Both the position numbers and the translations under genes were made by a program. Below, piece by piece: positions 53,224 to 62,299 of a stretch of DNA of 64,000 bases. Under the pieces are notes generated by a model. It saw nothing but the letters and a program-made list of their open reading frames with translations, made no database searches and was not told the origin of the DNA. The stretch's first letter is position 1. Every line of letters begins with the position of its first letter. The stretch lies in NCBI RefSeq assembly GCF_007954405.1, contig NZ_CP042344.1:3224001-3288000 (forward strand). The letters run 5' to 3'. The DNA is from Comamonas flocculans (lineage in GTDB: Bacteria > Pseudomonadota > Gammaproteobacteria > Burkholderiales > Burkholderiaceae_C).

Positions 53224-54102
53224 CTAGATTTTCTTGGCGTCTTGCCAACTGGACCTGACCGAGCTGTGCACCGGCTTGTAGCGGGCTTGGCCGATCGGCG
53301 TCTGCTTTTCCAATTGGAACAGCCAGAAATCCTGCTCCTGCGCCGCTATCTTGTCGAACAACTCCCGCTCCGCTGCATTCAGGAGATGGCCGAACTTCTC
53401 AAAACGGGTGCGCTTGTCGGTTGACGGCAGCACGGCAAAACCCGGCGAGGAGGAAAACACCACCTGTCCGTCCACCCGAATTTCGGGAACCTCGCCGATG
53501 TCGATGAACTTTCCGCCAAGCCAGATGTGGGTAGGTGGGAAAAACGAGAGCTCGCTGGCTTGCTTGTAGGCCTCCTCAAGCGAGGCCGGAACGGCCGTGC
53601 CCAAATGTCGGAAGAGCCTGTAGTTCTGCAGGTCGTCCAGTGCCGCGCTGGCCAACTCTTCGGGCTGCTGTGTCTCGAAGAGTGTGGTGCCCGTCTCGTC
53701 GTCACGGTAGTGGGCCAGCCCCCGCCACAGATCTTTGGCGGCGAGGTACCACCCATCGTCGCACTCCGCGTACTCGGATGTCAGCGAAAGCTCTTCGGCG
53801 TCCTTGACGTCCATGGCGAAGACAAAGCCTTGGGCGAAGGCCTTCTGTGATTCGGCCGACGCGGGGCTGCGCATGGCCGCTCGATCTAGAAGGTCCTTCA
53901 GTGACTCGGGAAGCGGTTTGCTGCGACTCGCGCTGGCTGTCTGTTCAAGGCAGACCGTCACATGCTTCCAGTGCTCGTAGCCGTGCTGTTTGGCGACAGC
54001 ATCCAGTGCAATGGCGAGCGATGTACGGGTGCTTTTACGAAGCGTCTTGGCCAAACGCTTGAGTTTTTCGGCGGCGGTCGCCGTTGTTGAGATGAGTTCC
54101 AT
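53224..54102 (-). CDS. Unrecognised protein with glyoxalase-associated-type N-terminal motif
   Basis: This 292-residue protein is of unknown function. Residues 8-50 (EKLKRLAKTLRKSTRTSLAI then LDAVAKQHGYEHWKHVT) match a short helical motif that recurs at the start of several plasmid-encoded proteins (for example DUF5623-like). The rest has no motif I can place. A central region has FVFAMDVKDAEEL and CDDGWYLAAKDLW and the end is charged. ATG 54102 follows AAGGAA and gives a better start than 54144. It reads inward at the ICE right end. Confidence 0.75.
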   Translation of the reverse strand: MELISTTATAAEKLKRLAKTLRKSTRTSLAIALDAVAKQHGYEHWKHVTVCLEQTASASRSKPLPESLKDLLDRAAMRSPASAESQKAFAQGFVFAMDVKDAEELSLTSEYAECDDGWYLAAKDLWRGLAHYRDDETGTTLFETQQPEELASAALDDLQNYRLFRHLGTAVPASLEEAYKQASELSFFPPTHIWLGGKFIDIGEVPEIRVDGQVVFSSSPGFAVLPSTDKRTRFEKFGHLLNAAERELFDKIAAQEQDFWLFQLEKQTPIGQARYKPVHSSVRSSWQDAKKI

Positions 54103-54519
54103 GGTGCGTTCCTTCATGTTGCCGCAGATACACCCGGTGCTCACTGCCGCGCTCCGCGAAACATGGGAAGCTCAGTCGAAGGTCTTCACGTCGTCCCGGC
54201 GAACCGGGTGGGCCATGGTGAGCAGCTGGCGTCGACGAACGCACGCAGAAATTCTATCGCACAGAAGATGGCGATCGTGCAGGGGCGGGCAAGAAAATTG
54301 GCTGGAAGTGCCAGCGAGGCACGGATCCTCACTCAGGGCCTTTCCGGTATCCTAGGCCCTGATTGACAATGAAGTCGAAAGAGTCGCTTCCCCGCAAATC
54401 GCTCCATCTCCTGCGCCAGCAAAAGATCTGCGTTTCTGACGGTAAAAGCGACGGTAAAGACCCATGTCGATCACAGCCAAGTCCTTTAACCATGCGGGTT
54501 CAGGCGCTTGTTGATGATG
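54103..54519. other. Right-end intergenic region with arm-type repeats
   Basis: No gene seen. TGACGGTAAA at about 54437-54446 and GACGGTAAA at 54450-54458 are the right-end counterparts of the left-end GACGGTA repeats. They stand 62-83 bp from the attR core. Confidence 0.55.
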
Positions 54520-54531
54520 GAGTGGGAATGA
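54520..54531 (+). other. attR core of the ICE
   Basis: GAGTGGGAATGA matches the attL core at 4459-4470 in 11 of 12 bases. The one difference (A for G) keeps the guaA-type coding end Glu-Trp-Glu-stop. DNA after it is chromosomal. Confidence 0.85.
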
Positions 54532-54539
54532 TCCCGCGA

Positions 54540-54830
54540 CGGGCACAGCCAGACACCTGAATGGCTCCGATGCCACTGCTCAATGGCCTGCTCAGGCGTT
54601 TTGCTGTACAGCGCGGACTGCGGCAGCTGGCGGTTGTACAAGTCCGCATGGTGCATCAGCGTCGCCCCTGGTCTTGGACGCTGTTGAAGCGGTGACTCTT
54701 CAGAACATCGGCAGTGCGCCCGTTGAAGCGCTCGAGCGTGCCGTTGGCCCTGGGCATTCCGGTTTGGTGAGGCGATGCTCGATTGCCAGTTGCTCGCACA
54801 GCCCGTCGGGCTCGTGGGTCACTGGGCCGC
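54540..54830 (-). pseudogene. Relic of an IS481-family transposase (C-terminus)
   Basis: On the minus strand three frames supply parts of one protein: GLCEQLAIEHRLTKPECPG, then RANGTLERFNGRTADVLKSH and RFNSVQ, then YNRQLPQSALYSKTPEQAIE with QWHRSH. This is the end of the IS481 integrase core. Frameshifts break it and the N-terminus is absent. It starts only a few bases past attR, so the ICE inserted next to it or it arrived later. Confidence 0.85.
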
Positions 54831-55724
54831 GACGCTTTCCAGTGCATAGCGTCTCGGTGGTAGCCCGACGTGACGGGTGAACGCGACGCTGAAGGTGTTT
54901 ACCGAGCTGTAGCCGATGCGCTGCGCGACTTCGCCAATGCTGCACTCACCGCGCTTCAGCAGGTTCCTGGCCAACGCCATGCGCCAGGCCAACTGGTACT
55001 TCATCGGGGTCGTCCCCATGACGCGGCTGAATCGCTCGAAGAACGCCGAGCGCGAGAGTGCTGCCTCTTTCGCCAGCTGATCTACCGTCCATGACTGGGC
55101 TGGTGTCTCGTGCATCCGCCGTATGGCGACCGCGAGACGTTCGTCGGCAAGTCCCCGAAGGAGGCCTGATGATGCAGTGGCCCCTGCCGCAGAGCGAAGA
55201 GCCTCGACGAAGAGTACTTCCAGCAAGCGTGCCAGGACGACATCGCGAGCGGGCCGACGTGCGTTGCATTCTTCTCCCACCAGTTGCACAAGGGTTGCAA
55301 GCCGTTTCTCGCCCCGGACAAGGACGAGCTTGGGAAGAAGCGACACCAGCAAGGCCGAGTCCGGCGCGCCGAAGACGCAGTAGCCGACAAGATAGCGGAC
55401 CTCGGGCGGCCCGTTCGGGACGCCCAGCCTGAATTCGCCATTGGGCAATGCGACGGGCAAGGCGTCAATTTGTTCCGGCGGCGGTTCAAGGCTCGACATC
55501 GAGAACCCGTGCGCCGAAGGGATCAGAATGAAATCGCCCTCTTGAAGGACGATCGGCTCGTGTCCGCTGGCCAGCAGACGGCACGCACCCTGGAGAATCA
55601 CGCAGTAGAAGGTCCGGCCGGGCTCCGTGCGACGAACGCGCCAGGCGCCGGCGCCACTGACGACCTTGGAGAATGGAGCGCTGGGCTGAAGCATCGTGAC
55701 CACTTCGGCGAGCGGATCAATCAC
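54819..55724 (-). CDS. AraC-family regulator with cupin_6 domain
   Basis: This 301-residue regulator has an N-terminal cupin (GAGAWRVRRTEPGRTFYCVI then VLQEGDFILIPSAHGF) and a C-terminal double HTH (WTVDQLAKEAALSRSAFFER, GTTPMKYQLAWRMALARNLL and IAYS-like RIGYSSVNTFSVAFTRHVGL). GTG 55724 is the assigned start. It is divergent from the SDR gene 98 bp away, its probable target. TTGTATCC/TCATGAACC-like palindromes between them were not resolved. Confidence 0.9.
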   Translation of the reverse strand: MIDPLAEVVTMLQPSAPFSKVVSGAGAWRVRRTEPGRTFYCVILQGACRLLASGHEPIVLQEGDFILIPSAHGFSMSSLEPPPEQIDALPVALPNGEFRLGVPNGPPEVRYLVGYCVFGAPDSALLVSLLPKLVLVRGEKRLATLVQLVGEECNARRPARDVVLARLLEVLFVEALRSAAGATASSGLLRGLADERLAVAIRRMHETPAQSWTVDQLAKEAALSRSAFFERFSRVMGTTPMKYQLAWRMALARNLLKRGECSIGEVAQRIGYSSVNTFSVAFTRHVGLPPRRYALESVAAQ

Positions 55725-55822
55725 GAATGGACTCCAAGAATAAAAATCCGGACTATCCGTTGTATCCAGTCCGGCCGTACCAGTCTATCGTTCATGAACC
55801 GTAATCACTCGCTTGAACTTTC

Positions 55823-56617
55823 ATGAAAACCATCCTGATCACCGGATGCTCGTCTGGCTTCGGACTTGAAACCGCCAGGTACTTTCTTCATCGCGGCTGG
55901 AGAGTTGTCGCCACGATGCGTACACCACGCGAAGATCTGCTTCCTCGCTTCGGGCATTTGCGCGTGCTTGCTCTCGACGTCACCGACCAGGAGAGTATTC
56001 GCCAGGCCGTGGAAGCCGCCGGGCCGGTCGATGTTCTGGTCAACAACGCGGGGATCGGCGCGCTGAATGCTCTTGAAGGCACGCCGATGGACACGGTGCG
56101 TGAGATCTTCGAGACGAACGCGCTAGGCACGATTGCGATGACCCAGGCATTGCTGCCTCAGTTCAGGCAACGCAAGGCAGGCGTCATCGTCAACGTTACA
56201 TCGGCCGTGACGTTGAAATCGCTGCCCTTGCTTTCCGTGTACACCGCCAGCAAGGCGGCGGTCAACGCATTCACCGAGTCGCTCGCGCTGGAACTTCAGC
56301 AGTTCAACGTGCGTGTGAGCCTGGTGCTGCCGGGACGAGCGCCACAGACCCGCTTCGGTGAAAACTCCCGCTCCAGGATGAGGTCCATCCCCGACGCCTA
56401 TTCCGAATTGGCGCAGAACGTTTTTGCGGAATGGACGCAGTCGTCTGAGCCCCTCACCCAGGCGTCGGACGTGGTGGAGACTGTGTGGCGCGCGGCGAAC
56501 GACCCATCGTGCCCGATCCGTCTACCTGCTGGCGCGGATGCAGTGGCCTTGGCCGCTCTGGGCCCGGGATTGACCCTTGGCCAGGCGGCGCCCGACGAGA
56601 CGGCTCTTGAAGTTTGA
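55823..56617 (+). CDS. Short-chain dehydrogenase/reductase
   Basis: This 264-residue classical SDR has TGCSSGFGLE (TGxxxGxG cofactor motif) at residues 7-16, VLVNNAGIGA, and the catalytic YTASKAA (Tyr151, Lys155). The Arg after strand 2 (MRTPRED) suggests NADP(H). The substrate cannot be told. Divergent from the AraC regulator gene, which probably controls it. Confidence 0.93.
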   Translation: MKTILITGCSSGFGLETARYFLHRGWRVVATMRTPREDLLPRFGHLRVLALDVTDQESIRQAVEAAGPVDVLVNNAGIGALNALEGTPMDTVREIFETNALGTIAMTQALLPQFRQRKAGVIVNVTSAVTLKSLPLLSVYTASKAAVNAFTESLALELQQFNVRVSLVLPGRAPQTRFGENSRSRMRSIPDAYSELAQNVFAEWTQSSEPLTQASDVVETVWRAANDPSCPIRLPAGADAVALAALGPGLTLGQAAPDETALEV

Positions 56618-56652
56618 GTCGCGGCACATAAAGGCGCGAGGATTCGCCGGGC

Positions 56653-56730
56653 ATGGCGTTGCATCACTTTCGATGCTTCGTGGCCGCGGCCGAAGCACTC
56701 CACTTTGCGCGGGCGGCTGATGGCCGGCAT
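56653..56730 (+). pseudogene. Fragment of a LysR-type regulator gene
   Basis: The first 23 codons read MALHHFRCFVAAAEALHFAR then AAD, the standard LTTR start, after which similarity stops abruptly. The remaining frame is unrelated. A truncated 5' remnant left by a deletion is the best reading. Confidence 0.65.
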
Positions 56731-56862
56731 GGTGATCGCCGCGGCGCTCGCCTCGTCGTCACCGGACGCGACTGCTTGCGCTGTCCGCAGGCGCTGATGG
56801 ATGATGGGCCGCTGCCCCGCGAAGCCACCGTCGATCGCGCCCCATGGCGCGCGGCCTCAGAG

Positions 56863-57255
56863 TCATTTCATGTTGCCGATCTCGCGGTCGGACTCTGTTC
56901 CTTCAAGCATCAGCGTGGTTTCATGGACGCGGGCGAAGCGTCCGTCCGCGTCCAGCTCGGCGAACAGATAAACCTCTTGCAGCAGCTCGGCGCCGTCGCG
57001 CTTGGTGATGTGCACGCGGTGGCGATCGGCGTAGCGCCTGCCGTCGCGCAGTTCGTCCAGTACCTCGATGCGCGCCACAGCCACCACCTCGCGCAGTTTG
57101 CGGGCATGCAGGGCGAAGGCCCGGCGGTCGTCCCATTGCCCGTTCGTACGCTGGCGGTAGGCCGGGCTGAAATGCCGATCCAGAACCTCGTCCAGCGGCA
57201 GCGTCCCCTGGTTGAGCAGATCGTCCAGCACCCGGTGGATGGAGGGTGTTTGCAT
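56863..57255 (-). CDS. SnoaL/NTF2-like protein
   Basis: This 130-residue protein has the pattern of small NTF2-fold SnoaL-like proteins: an N-terminal helix pair (HRVLDDLLNQGTLPLDEVLD, RHFSPAYRQRTNG) and strands REVVAVARIEVLDEL, RYADRHRVHITKRD and LLQEVYLFAELDADG. A catalytic role is unproven. ATG 57255 is 93 bp from the divergent AraC gene. Confidence 0.8.
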   Translation of the reverse strand: MQTPSIHRVLDDLLNQGTLPLDEVLDRHFSPAYRQRTNGQWDDRRAFALHARKLREVVAVARIEVLDELRDGRRYADRHRVHITKRDGAELLQEVYLFAELDADGRFARVHETTLMLEGTESDREIGNMK

Positions 57256-57348
57256 GGTGTTCCTTCCTGAAGTTTCACCGTACTTTAGGCAGGCGGCAGA
57301 GGCTGGAGTACGGTATAAAAGACATTGCATACCTCGTTTGCGCCATTC

Positions 57349-58140
57349 ATGTCCCTCCCGCTGCTTTCCCCCGACCTGGCATCGGCTGCGAACGGGCCGC
57401 CGGTGCTCGGCGTGGTGGCGCGCAGCGGCGAAGTGCGCGCCACGCCCCGGCATCGCCATGCACGCGGGCAGTTGTTCGGTGCCACGCAGGGACTGCTCTC
57501 GGTCGATGCGGGCAACAGCCGCTGGGTCGTACCCGCCACCCATGCGGTCTGGATTCCGCCCGGAGTGGCGCATGGCTTGAAGTCGCATGGCCCGTTCTCG
57601 GGCTGGAGCCTGTACGTCGCTACATCGGCCTGCGGCCCCCTGCCGGGTGAGCCCTGCGTGCTGAGCGTATCCGGGCTGCTGCGCGAAGCGCTTGCGCGGG
57701 CCGTGTCGTGGCCGCAGGGGGCGGCGCTCGACGCCGCGCAGTTGCGCCTGGCGGCGGTTATCCTGGACGAGATCGGCACCCGGCCCCGCGCGGAACTGGG
57801 CTTGTCCATGCCGCGGGACGCGCGCCTGCTCAGGATCGCGCAGGCGCTGTCGGAGCACCCCGACGATGGCCGCAGTCTGGACCATTGGGCGCGCTGGGCG
57901 GGCATTGCGCCGCGCACGCTGAGCCGTCGCTTCGTCGCCGAGACCGGTTTCAGCTTCAGCGGATGGCGCCAGCGGGTGCGCCTGCTGCGCGCGCTGCAAT
58001 GGCTGGCAGCGGGCAGATCGGTCACCGCGACCGCGCTTGATCTGGGCTACGACAACGTGAGTGCCTTCATCGCCCTGTTCCGCCGGGTCTTCGGGGTCAC
58101 GCCGGCGCGGTATGCGCACGCCCTGTCTGCACAGATGTGA
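57349..58140 (+). CDS. AraC-family regulator (cupin N-terminus)
   Basis: This 263-residue regulator has a cupin with TPRHRHARGQLFGATQG and WVVPATHAVWIPPGVAHGLK, and a C-terminal HTH pair (LDHWARWAGIAPRTLSRRFV is written SLDHWARWAGIAPRTLSRRF in the frame; ATALDLGYDNVSAFIALFRR). ATG 57349 is preferred to TTG 57325. It is divergent from the SnoaL-like gene and likely regulates it. Confidence 0.9.
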   Translation: MSLPLLSPDLASAANGPPVLGVVARSGEVRATPRHRHARGQLFGATQGLLSVDAGNSRWVVPATHAVWIPPGVAHGLKSHGPFSGWSLYVATSACGPLPGEPCVLSVSGLLREALARAVSWPQGAALDAAQLRLAAVILDEIGTRPRAELGLSMPRDARLLRIAQALSEHPDDGRSLDHWARWAGIAPRTLSRRFVAETGFSFSGWRQRVRLLRALQWLAAGRSVTATALDLGYDNVSAFIALFRRVFGVTPARYAHALSAQM

Positions 58141-58346
58141 GCGGGCCGGAAGCAAGCAAGGGACCAGCTGCGAAGGGACTTGCGCGGCTGGTGCAGGGTA
58201 CAAGCAGCGATTTCGCCCAAGGCGCGGCGGCGGCAGGACGAGTTCCTGAGCCGCCAGCGACGTGAGGGCCGCGACCGCCCTGCGAGCGAAGCGAGGGCTT
58301 GCCGCTTTCCTCGCTGGGCTTGTTGGATCGAGGGGTCGCCAAGCGC

Positions 58347-58964
58347 TCAGTGCGCCGGGTCCTCCCGTTCGTGCGGCACCCAGACCAGCGCCGAGGTATC
58401 GACGCCCAGCGCCTGCGCCCGCGCCACGATGGCTTCGCGCTGCGCAGCAGGCAGCCGCGTCTCGCGCGCCAAAATCCAGCAGTAGCTGGTATCCGGGCCC
58501 AGCACCAGGGCCCAGCGGTAATCGGGATCCAGAGCGACGACGTGGTAGCCGCCATAGAAGGGGCCGAAGAACGACACCTTGAGCGAACCCGTGGCGGGCC
58601 CGTCGGTGAACACGGCCTTGCCTACCGACTGGCGCCAGCGGCCGGCCGCTGGTGAATAGCCGCGGTTGACCACGCGCACGCTGCCGTCCGGCTGCACTGC
58701 GTAACGGGCCGTGACGTCGGTCAGGCCGCGCTCGAAGAGGTGGTCCAGGCGGGCCAGCTCATACCAGCGGCCGGCGTAGCGCTGCACGTCCAACGGAGTG
58801 ACTGCCGTGACGCCAGGCGGCGGGCGCGTGCTGGCGCAGCCGGCCAGCAGCACTGCACCTCCCGCCAGCAGCAGCGCCAGCAGAGCCAGGCGCCGCGGCT
58901 GGGCGAAGATGGGGCGCGGCACGGAAGCGGGCGCGTGTTGAAATGCTTGGGTTGGCATCGGCAT
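58347..58964 (-). CDS. blc: Outer-membrane lipoprotein Blc (lipocalin)
   Basis: This 205-residue lipocalin has lipobox VLLAGC (Cys about 43), motif 1 YAGRWYELARLDHLFERGL, then RGYSPAAGRWRQSVGKAVF and YHVVALDPDYRWALVLGPDT and YCWILARETRLP. Blc binds lysophospholipids in the outer membrane. The N-terminal 25 residues before the signal core may be cut by a later start. Confidence 0.92.
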   Translation of the reverse strand: MPMPTQAFQHAPASVPRPIFAQPRRLALLALLLAGGAVLLAGCASTRPPPGVTAVTPLDVQRYAGRWYELARLDHLFERGLTDVTARYAVQPDGSVRVVNRGYSPAAGRWRQSVGKAVFTDGPATGSLKVSFFGPFYGGYHVVALDPDYRWALVLGPDTSYCWILARETRLPAAQREAIVARAQALGVDTSALVWVPHEREDPAH

Positions 58965-59355
58965 GGCAAATTCTCCGTTGGTTCAATGGGCTTGGCGCCA
59001 CTGCGCTGCCAGGCGCGGCAAGCCCGGCACCTGCCGCATGGCGCCGACACGGGCAAGCGGACTCTGGTACAGGGCGGAGCATGCTCAAGCAGTCTGCCTG
59101 AATTGATCGCTCGGGCAAAGTCGCGGTGGCGCAATACATTGCGCCAAATCCGCCGCGCCGTCCTGTTCCGCCATTGCGCAGGTTTTTGCCCGCATGGTCG
59201 CCGCGATGGGTCGGCCCTGGGTCGCCTTGCCCGAGCGGAGGGGGCAGGGCGAACAGGCCTTCGTGGGCTCGGAGTTCTCTTTTTGTCTGTGCCGCTGGCA
59301 GCCGTGGGCGCAGCGATGCATGCTCTGCAGCCTGTACGCTCGGAGCCACCCCCAA
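58965..59355. other. Intergenic region, nothing recognised
   Basis: This is 391 bp between divergent blc and photolyase genes. No gene, repeat or strong hairpin was recognised. Confidence 0.45.
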
Positions 59356-60897
59356 ATGAATGCCTCCTCCCGTCGCGCTGAACCCCAGCCGCCCGCCACG
59401 GCAGGCAGCGCCCTGGTCTGGCTGCGCCGCGATTTGCGCTGCGCTGACCATGCCGCCCTGTACCACGCGCTGCGCCGCTTTGAGCGGGTGTATTGCGCCT
59501 TCGTGTTCGACACCGACATCCTGGACGCGCTGCCCGGTCACGGGAATCGGCGCGAAGACCGCCGTGTCGAGTTCATCCACGCCAGCGTGCTGGAGCTGCA
59601 CGAAGGTTTGCAGCGACTGGCCGCGCAAAGCGGCGCGCCCGGCGGAGGGCTGATCGTGCGCCATGGTCCGGCGCGGGAGTGCATCGTGCGGCTGGCGCAA
59701 GCGCTGGGCGTGCAGGAGGTTTTGGCCAACCGCGACTACGAGCCCCAGGCCATCGCCCGCGATCAGCACGTGGCCCAGGCCCTGCACATCCTGGGCATCG
59801 CATTCAGCGACTACAAGGACCAGGTGCTGCTCGACCGGGACGAGGTGCTGACCCGGCAGGGCCGGCCCTACAGCGTGTTCACGCCCTACCAACGTGCGTG
59901 GCTGGAGCGGCTGGACGCCTTCCAGCTCAGGCCCTATCCCGTCGATCGCCATGCCCGGCACCTGGCGCCGCCGCCTGCGGGCGAGCGCCTGCCCGCGCTG
60001 TCGGACCTGGGTTTTGCCGCTACCAACCTGCGCCAGCTGCCCCTGCCCACGGGCATGGGCGGGGCGCAGAAGCTGCTGCAAGATTTCGTGCCGCGCATGG
60101 CGGCGTACCAGCGGGCGCGCGACTACCCCGGGCGCAGGGGCGTGTCTTATTTGTCGGTGCACCTGCGCTTTGGCACCGTGTCGGTGCGCCAGCTCGCCGC
60201 CTTGGCCGCGCAGCAGGCCAGCCAGGGCTGTGCGGGCGCGCAGACCTGGCTGTCGGAGCTGGCCTGGCGCGACTTCTACTTCATGATCCTGTGGCACTGC
60301 CCGCGGGTGCTCACGCAGTCCTTCAAACCCGAGTACGACCGCGTGCAGTGGGACGAAGCGCCCGCACTGTGGCAGGCCTGGTGCGAGGCGCGCACCGGCT
60401 ACCCGCTGGTCGATGCCGCCATGCGCCAGCTGCTGCACACCGGCTACATGCACAACCGCCTGCGCATGGTGGTGGCGAGTTTCCTGACCAAGGATCTGGG
60501 CATCGACTGGCGCCGGGGTGAGCGCTTTTTTGCCCGGCACCTGAACGACTACGACCTGGCGGCCAACAACGGCGGCTGGCAGTGGGCGGCGTCTACCGGC
60601 TGCGACGCGCAGCCTTACTTCCGCATCTTCAACCCGATCACGCAGTCGCAGCGCTTCGACCCCGACGGCACCTTCATCCGCCGCTACCTGCCCGAGCTGG
60701 CGCGCGTGCCGGACGCGCACATCCACTTTCCCGCCGCGATGAAGCCCGCGGCCCTCGCGGCCTGCGGGCTGCGCCTGGGTGTGGACTACCCGCTGCCCGT
60801 CGTCGACCATGCCCGTGCCAGGGCGCGCACCTTGATGCGGTTCTCGCTGCTGGCCGGCGGCACGGGCGCACCCGCGTCGGCTGCGCGGACCGCGTAG
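59356..60897 (+). CDS. phrB: Deoxyribodipyrimidine photolyase
   Basis: This 513-residue flavoprotein repairs UV cyclobutane dimers using light. The N-terminal Rossmann domain opens with ALVWLRRDLRCADHAALYHA. The C-terminal FAD domain has YQRARDYPGRRGVSYLSVHL, TWLSELAWRDFYFMIL, TGYPLVDAAMRQL and NNGGWQWAASTGCDAQPYFR, the canonical FAD and substrate-binding sequence with the Trp of the electron-transfer chain. ATG 59356 avoids an unlikely upstream extension. Confidence 0.96.
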   Translation: MNASSRRAEPQPPATAGSALVWLRRDLRCADHAALYHALRRFERVYCAFVFDTDILDALPGHGNRREDRRVEFIHASVLELHEGLQRLAAQSGAPGGGLIVRHGPARECIVRLAQALGVQEVLANRDYEPQAIARDQHVAQALHILGIAFSDYKDQVLLDRDEVLTRQGRPYSVFTPYQRAWLERLDAFQLRPYPVDRHARHLAPPPAGERLPALSDLGFAATNLRQLPLPTGMGGAQKLLQDFVPRMAAYQRARDYPGRRGVSYLSVHLRFGTVSVRQLAALAAQQASQGCAGAQTWLSELAWRDFYFMILWHCPRVLTQSFKPEYDRVQWDEAPALWQAWCEARTGYPLVDAAMRQLLHTGYMHNRLRMVVASFLTKDLGIDWRRGERFFARHLNDYDLAANNGGWQWAASTGCDAQPYFRIFNPITQSQRFDPDGTFIRRYLPELARVPDAHIHFPAAMKPAALAACGLRLGVDYPLPVVDHARARARTLMRFSLLAGGTGAPASAARTA

Positions 60898-61018
60898 AAC
60901 GCGCCAGCGGCAGCCCCGCCAGCAACGCCGGCCCCCTTGGCCGGGCCAGCGCGCTGCCTGGGCGCGCCTGCCCAAACGGCGCTGGCCTAAACTGCAAACC
61001 GCTTTGGGAGAACGACGG

Positions 61019-61675
61019 ATGGACCATGCTTTCTGGCTGCAGCGCTGGCGCGAAGGGCGCATCGGCTTTCATCAAGCGCGGGTGTCGCCGCTGCTGCAGG
61101 CGCATTGGCCGGCGCTGGGCCTGGCTTCGGGAGCGCGGGTGTTCGTGCCGCTGGCGGGCAAGTCGCTGGACATGCTCTGGCTCGCGGACCAGGGCCTGCG
61201 CGTGCTGGGCGTGGAGCTGTCCGAGCTGGCGGTCAAGCAGTTCTTTTGCGAGCACGGCCTCACGCCGCAGGTCACGCACACGCGCTACGGCAGCCACCAC
61301 GTGGCCGGGCCGATCGAGCTGATCTGCGGCGACGCCTTTGCGCTCGATGCACAGGCGCTGGCAGACTGCAGCGGCCTGTACGACCGCGCGGCGCTGGTCG
61401 CGCTGCCGCCCGAACTGCGCGCGCCCTATGTGGACGAGCTGATGGCGCGCCTGCCCAGCGGCTGCCGCGGGCTGCTGGTGACGCTGCAATACCCTCAGGA
61501 CGAGATGCAGGGCCCGCCATTTTCCGTGCCCGAAGCCGAGGTGATGCAGCGTTATGCGCCCCGCTGGGAGCTGCGCCGCCTGGAGCAGCGCGACCTGCTG
61601 GCCCAGGACCCCGATTTTGCCGCGCGCGGGCTCAGCGCCATGGCAACATCGGTGTATCGACTGCAAAGACATTGA
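61019..61675 (+). CDS. tpm: Thiopurine S-methyltransferase
   Basis: This 218-residue SAM-dependent methyltransferase is of the bacterial TPMT family: FWLQRWREGRIGFHQARVSP, FVPLAGKSLDMLWLADQGLR, VLGVELSELAVKQFF and LPPELRAPYVDELMA. Bacterial TPMTs methylate selenium and tellurium species. ATG 61019 follows GGGAGAACGACGG. Confidence 0.94.
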   Translation: MDHAFWLQRWREGRIGFHQARVSPLLQAHWPALGLASGARVFVPLAGKSLDMLWLADQGLRVLGVELSELAVKQFFCEHGLTPQVTHTRYGSHHVAGPIELICGDAFALDAQALADCSGLYDRAALVALPPELRAPYVDELMARLPSGCRGLLVTLQYPQDEMQGPPFSVPEAEVMQRYAPRWELRRLEQRDLLAQDPDFAARGLSAMATSVYRLQRH

Positions 61676-61689
61676 AAAGGCGCAAGCAG

Positions 61690-62271
61690 ATGAGGAGAAA
61701 TCCGCAAAGACTGGCGTGGACGGCAAGCATGGCGGCGCTGCTGCTCGCGGGCTGCGCGGCCACCGACAGCCGGCTGCCTCAGGTGCAGCAGAGCATTGCC
61801 CCCGACGGCGCGAAGACCGTGGCGGTGGCACCGCGCAGCCTGCTGTGCGAGCAGGCATACTGCCCGACGCTGTCGGCGCACTGGAGCAGCCAGCGCGCCG
61901 GCGTGGTGGTGCTGGTGATAGGGCTGCCCTTCCAGACGGCCAAGGTCAGCAGCGCCGACTTTCATTTCGGCCGCAGCCAGGTGGTGCGCCTGCGCGTGGC
62001 TTCGGACGAGGCCGCGCCCGATCTGGGCTATCCGGCCACGGCTTTTGACGTACCGATCTCGCTGATCGACGCGCTGGCCTACAAGCCCGACGGCTGGGTA
62101 CGCGTGGCCACCGACGCCGGCACGGCGGTGCAGGAGAGCGTGAGCACCGGCGAGGCGCAAAGCGACGCGGTCGATGGCATGCGCGCCTTTCTGCACGCGG
62201 TGGACACCGCCACCGGCACTCCGCCGCAGGCCAGGCGCGGCGGCGCGGGATTGTTCGACCTGCTGCGCTGA
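61690..62271 (+). CDS. Hypothetical lipoprotein
   Basis: This 193-residue lipoprotein has lipobox ALLLAGC (Cys about 20). The rest contains VLVIGLPFQTAKVSSADFHF and DVPISLIDALAYKPDGWVRV, a beta-rich pattern I cannot assign. It lies 14 bp after tpm, probably the same transcript. Confidence 0.8.
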   Translation: MRRNPQRLAWTASMAALLLAGCAATDSRLPQVQQSIAPDGAKTVAVAPRSLLCEQAYCPTLSAHWSSQRAGVVVLVIGLPFQTAKVSSADFHFGRSQVVRLRVASDEAAPDLGYPATAFDVPISLIDALAYKPDGWVRVATDAGTAVQESVSTGEAQSDAVDGMRAFLHAVDTATGTPPQARRGGAGLFDLLR

Positions 62272-62299
62272 GGCCCCCCTCAGGGCCCGGGGAGCGCGC

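Noticed and set aside
58759..61062. A 767-codon frame antisense to the photolyase gene
   Set aside because: Shadow of phrB and of the blc upstream region, composition typical of antisense.
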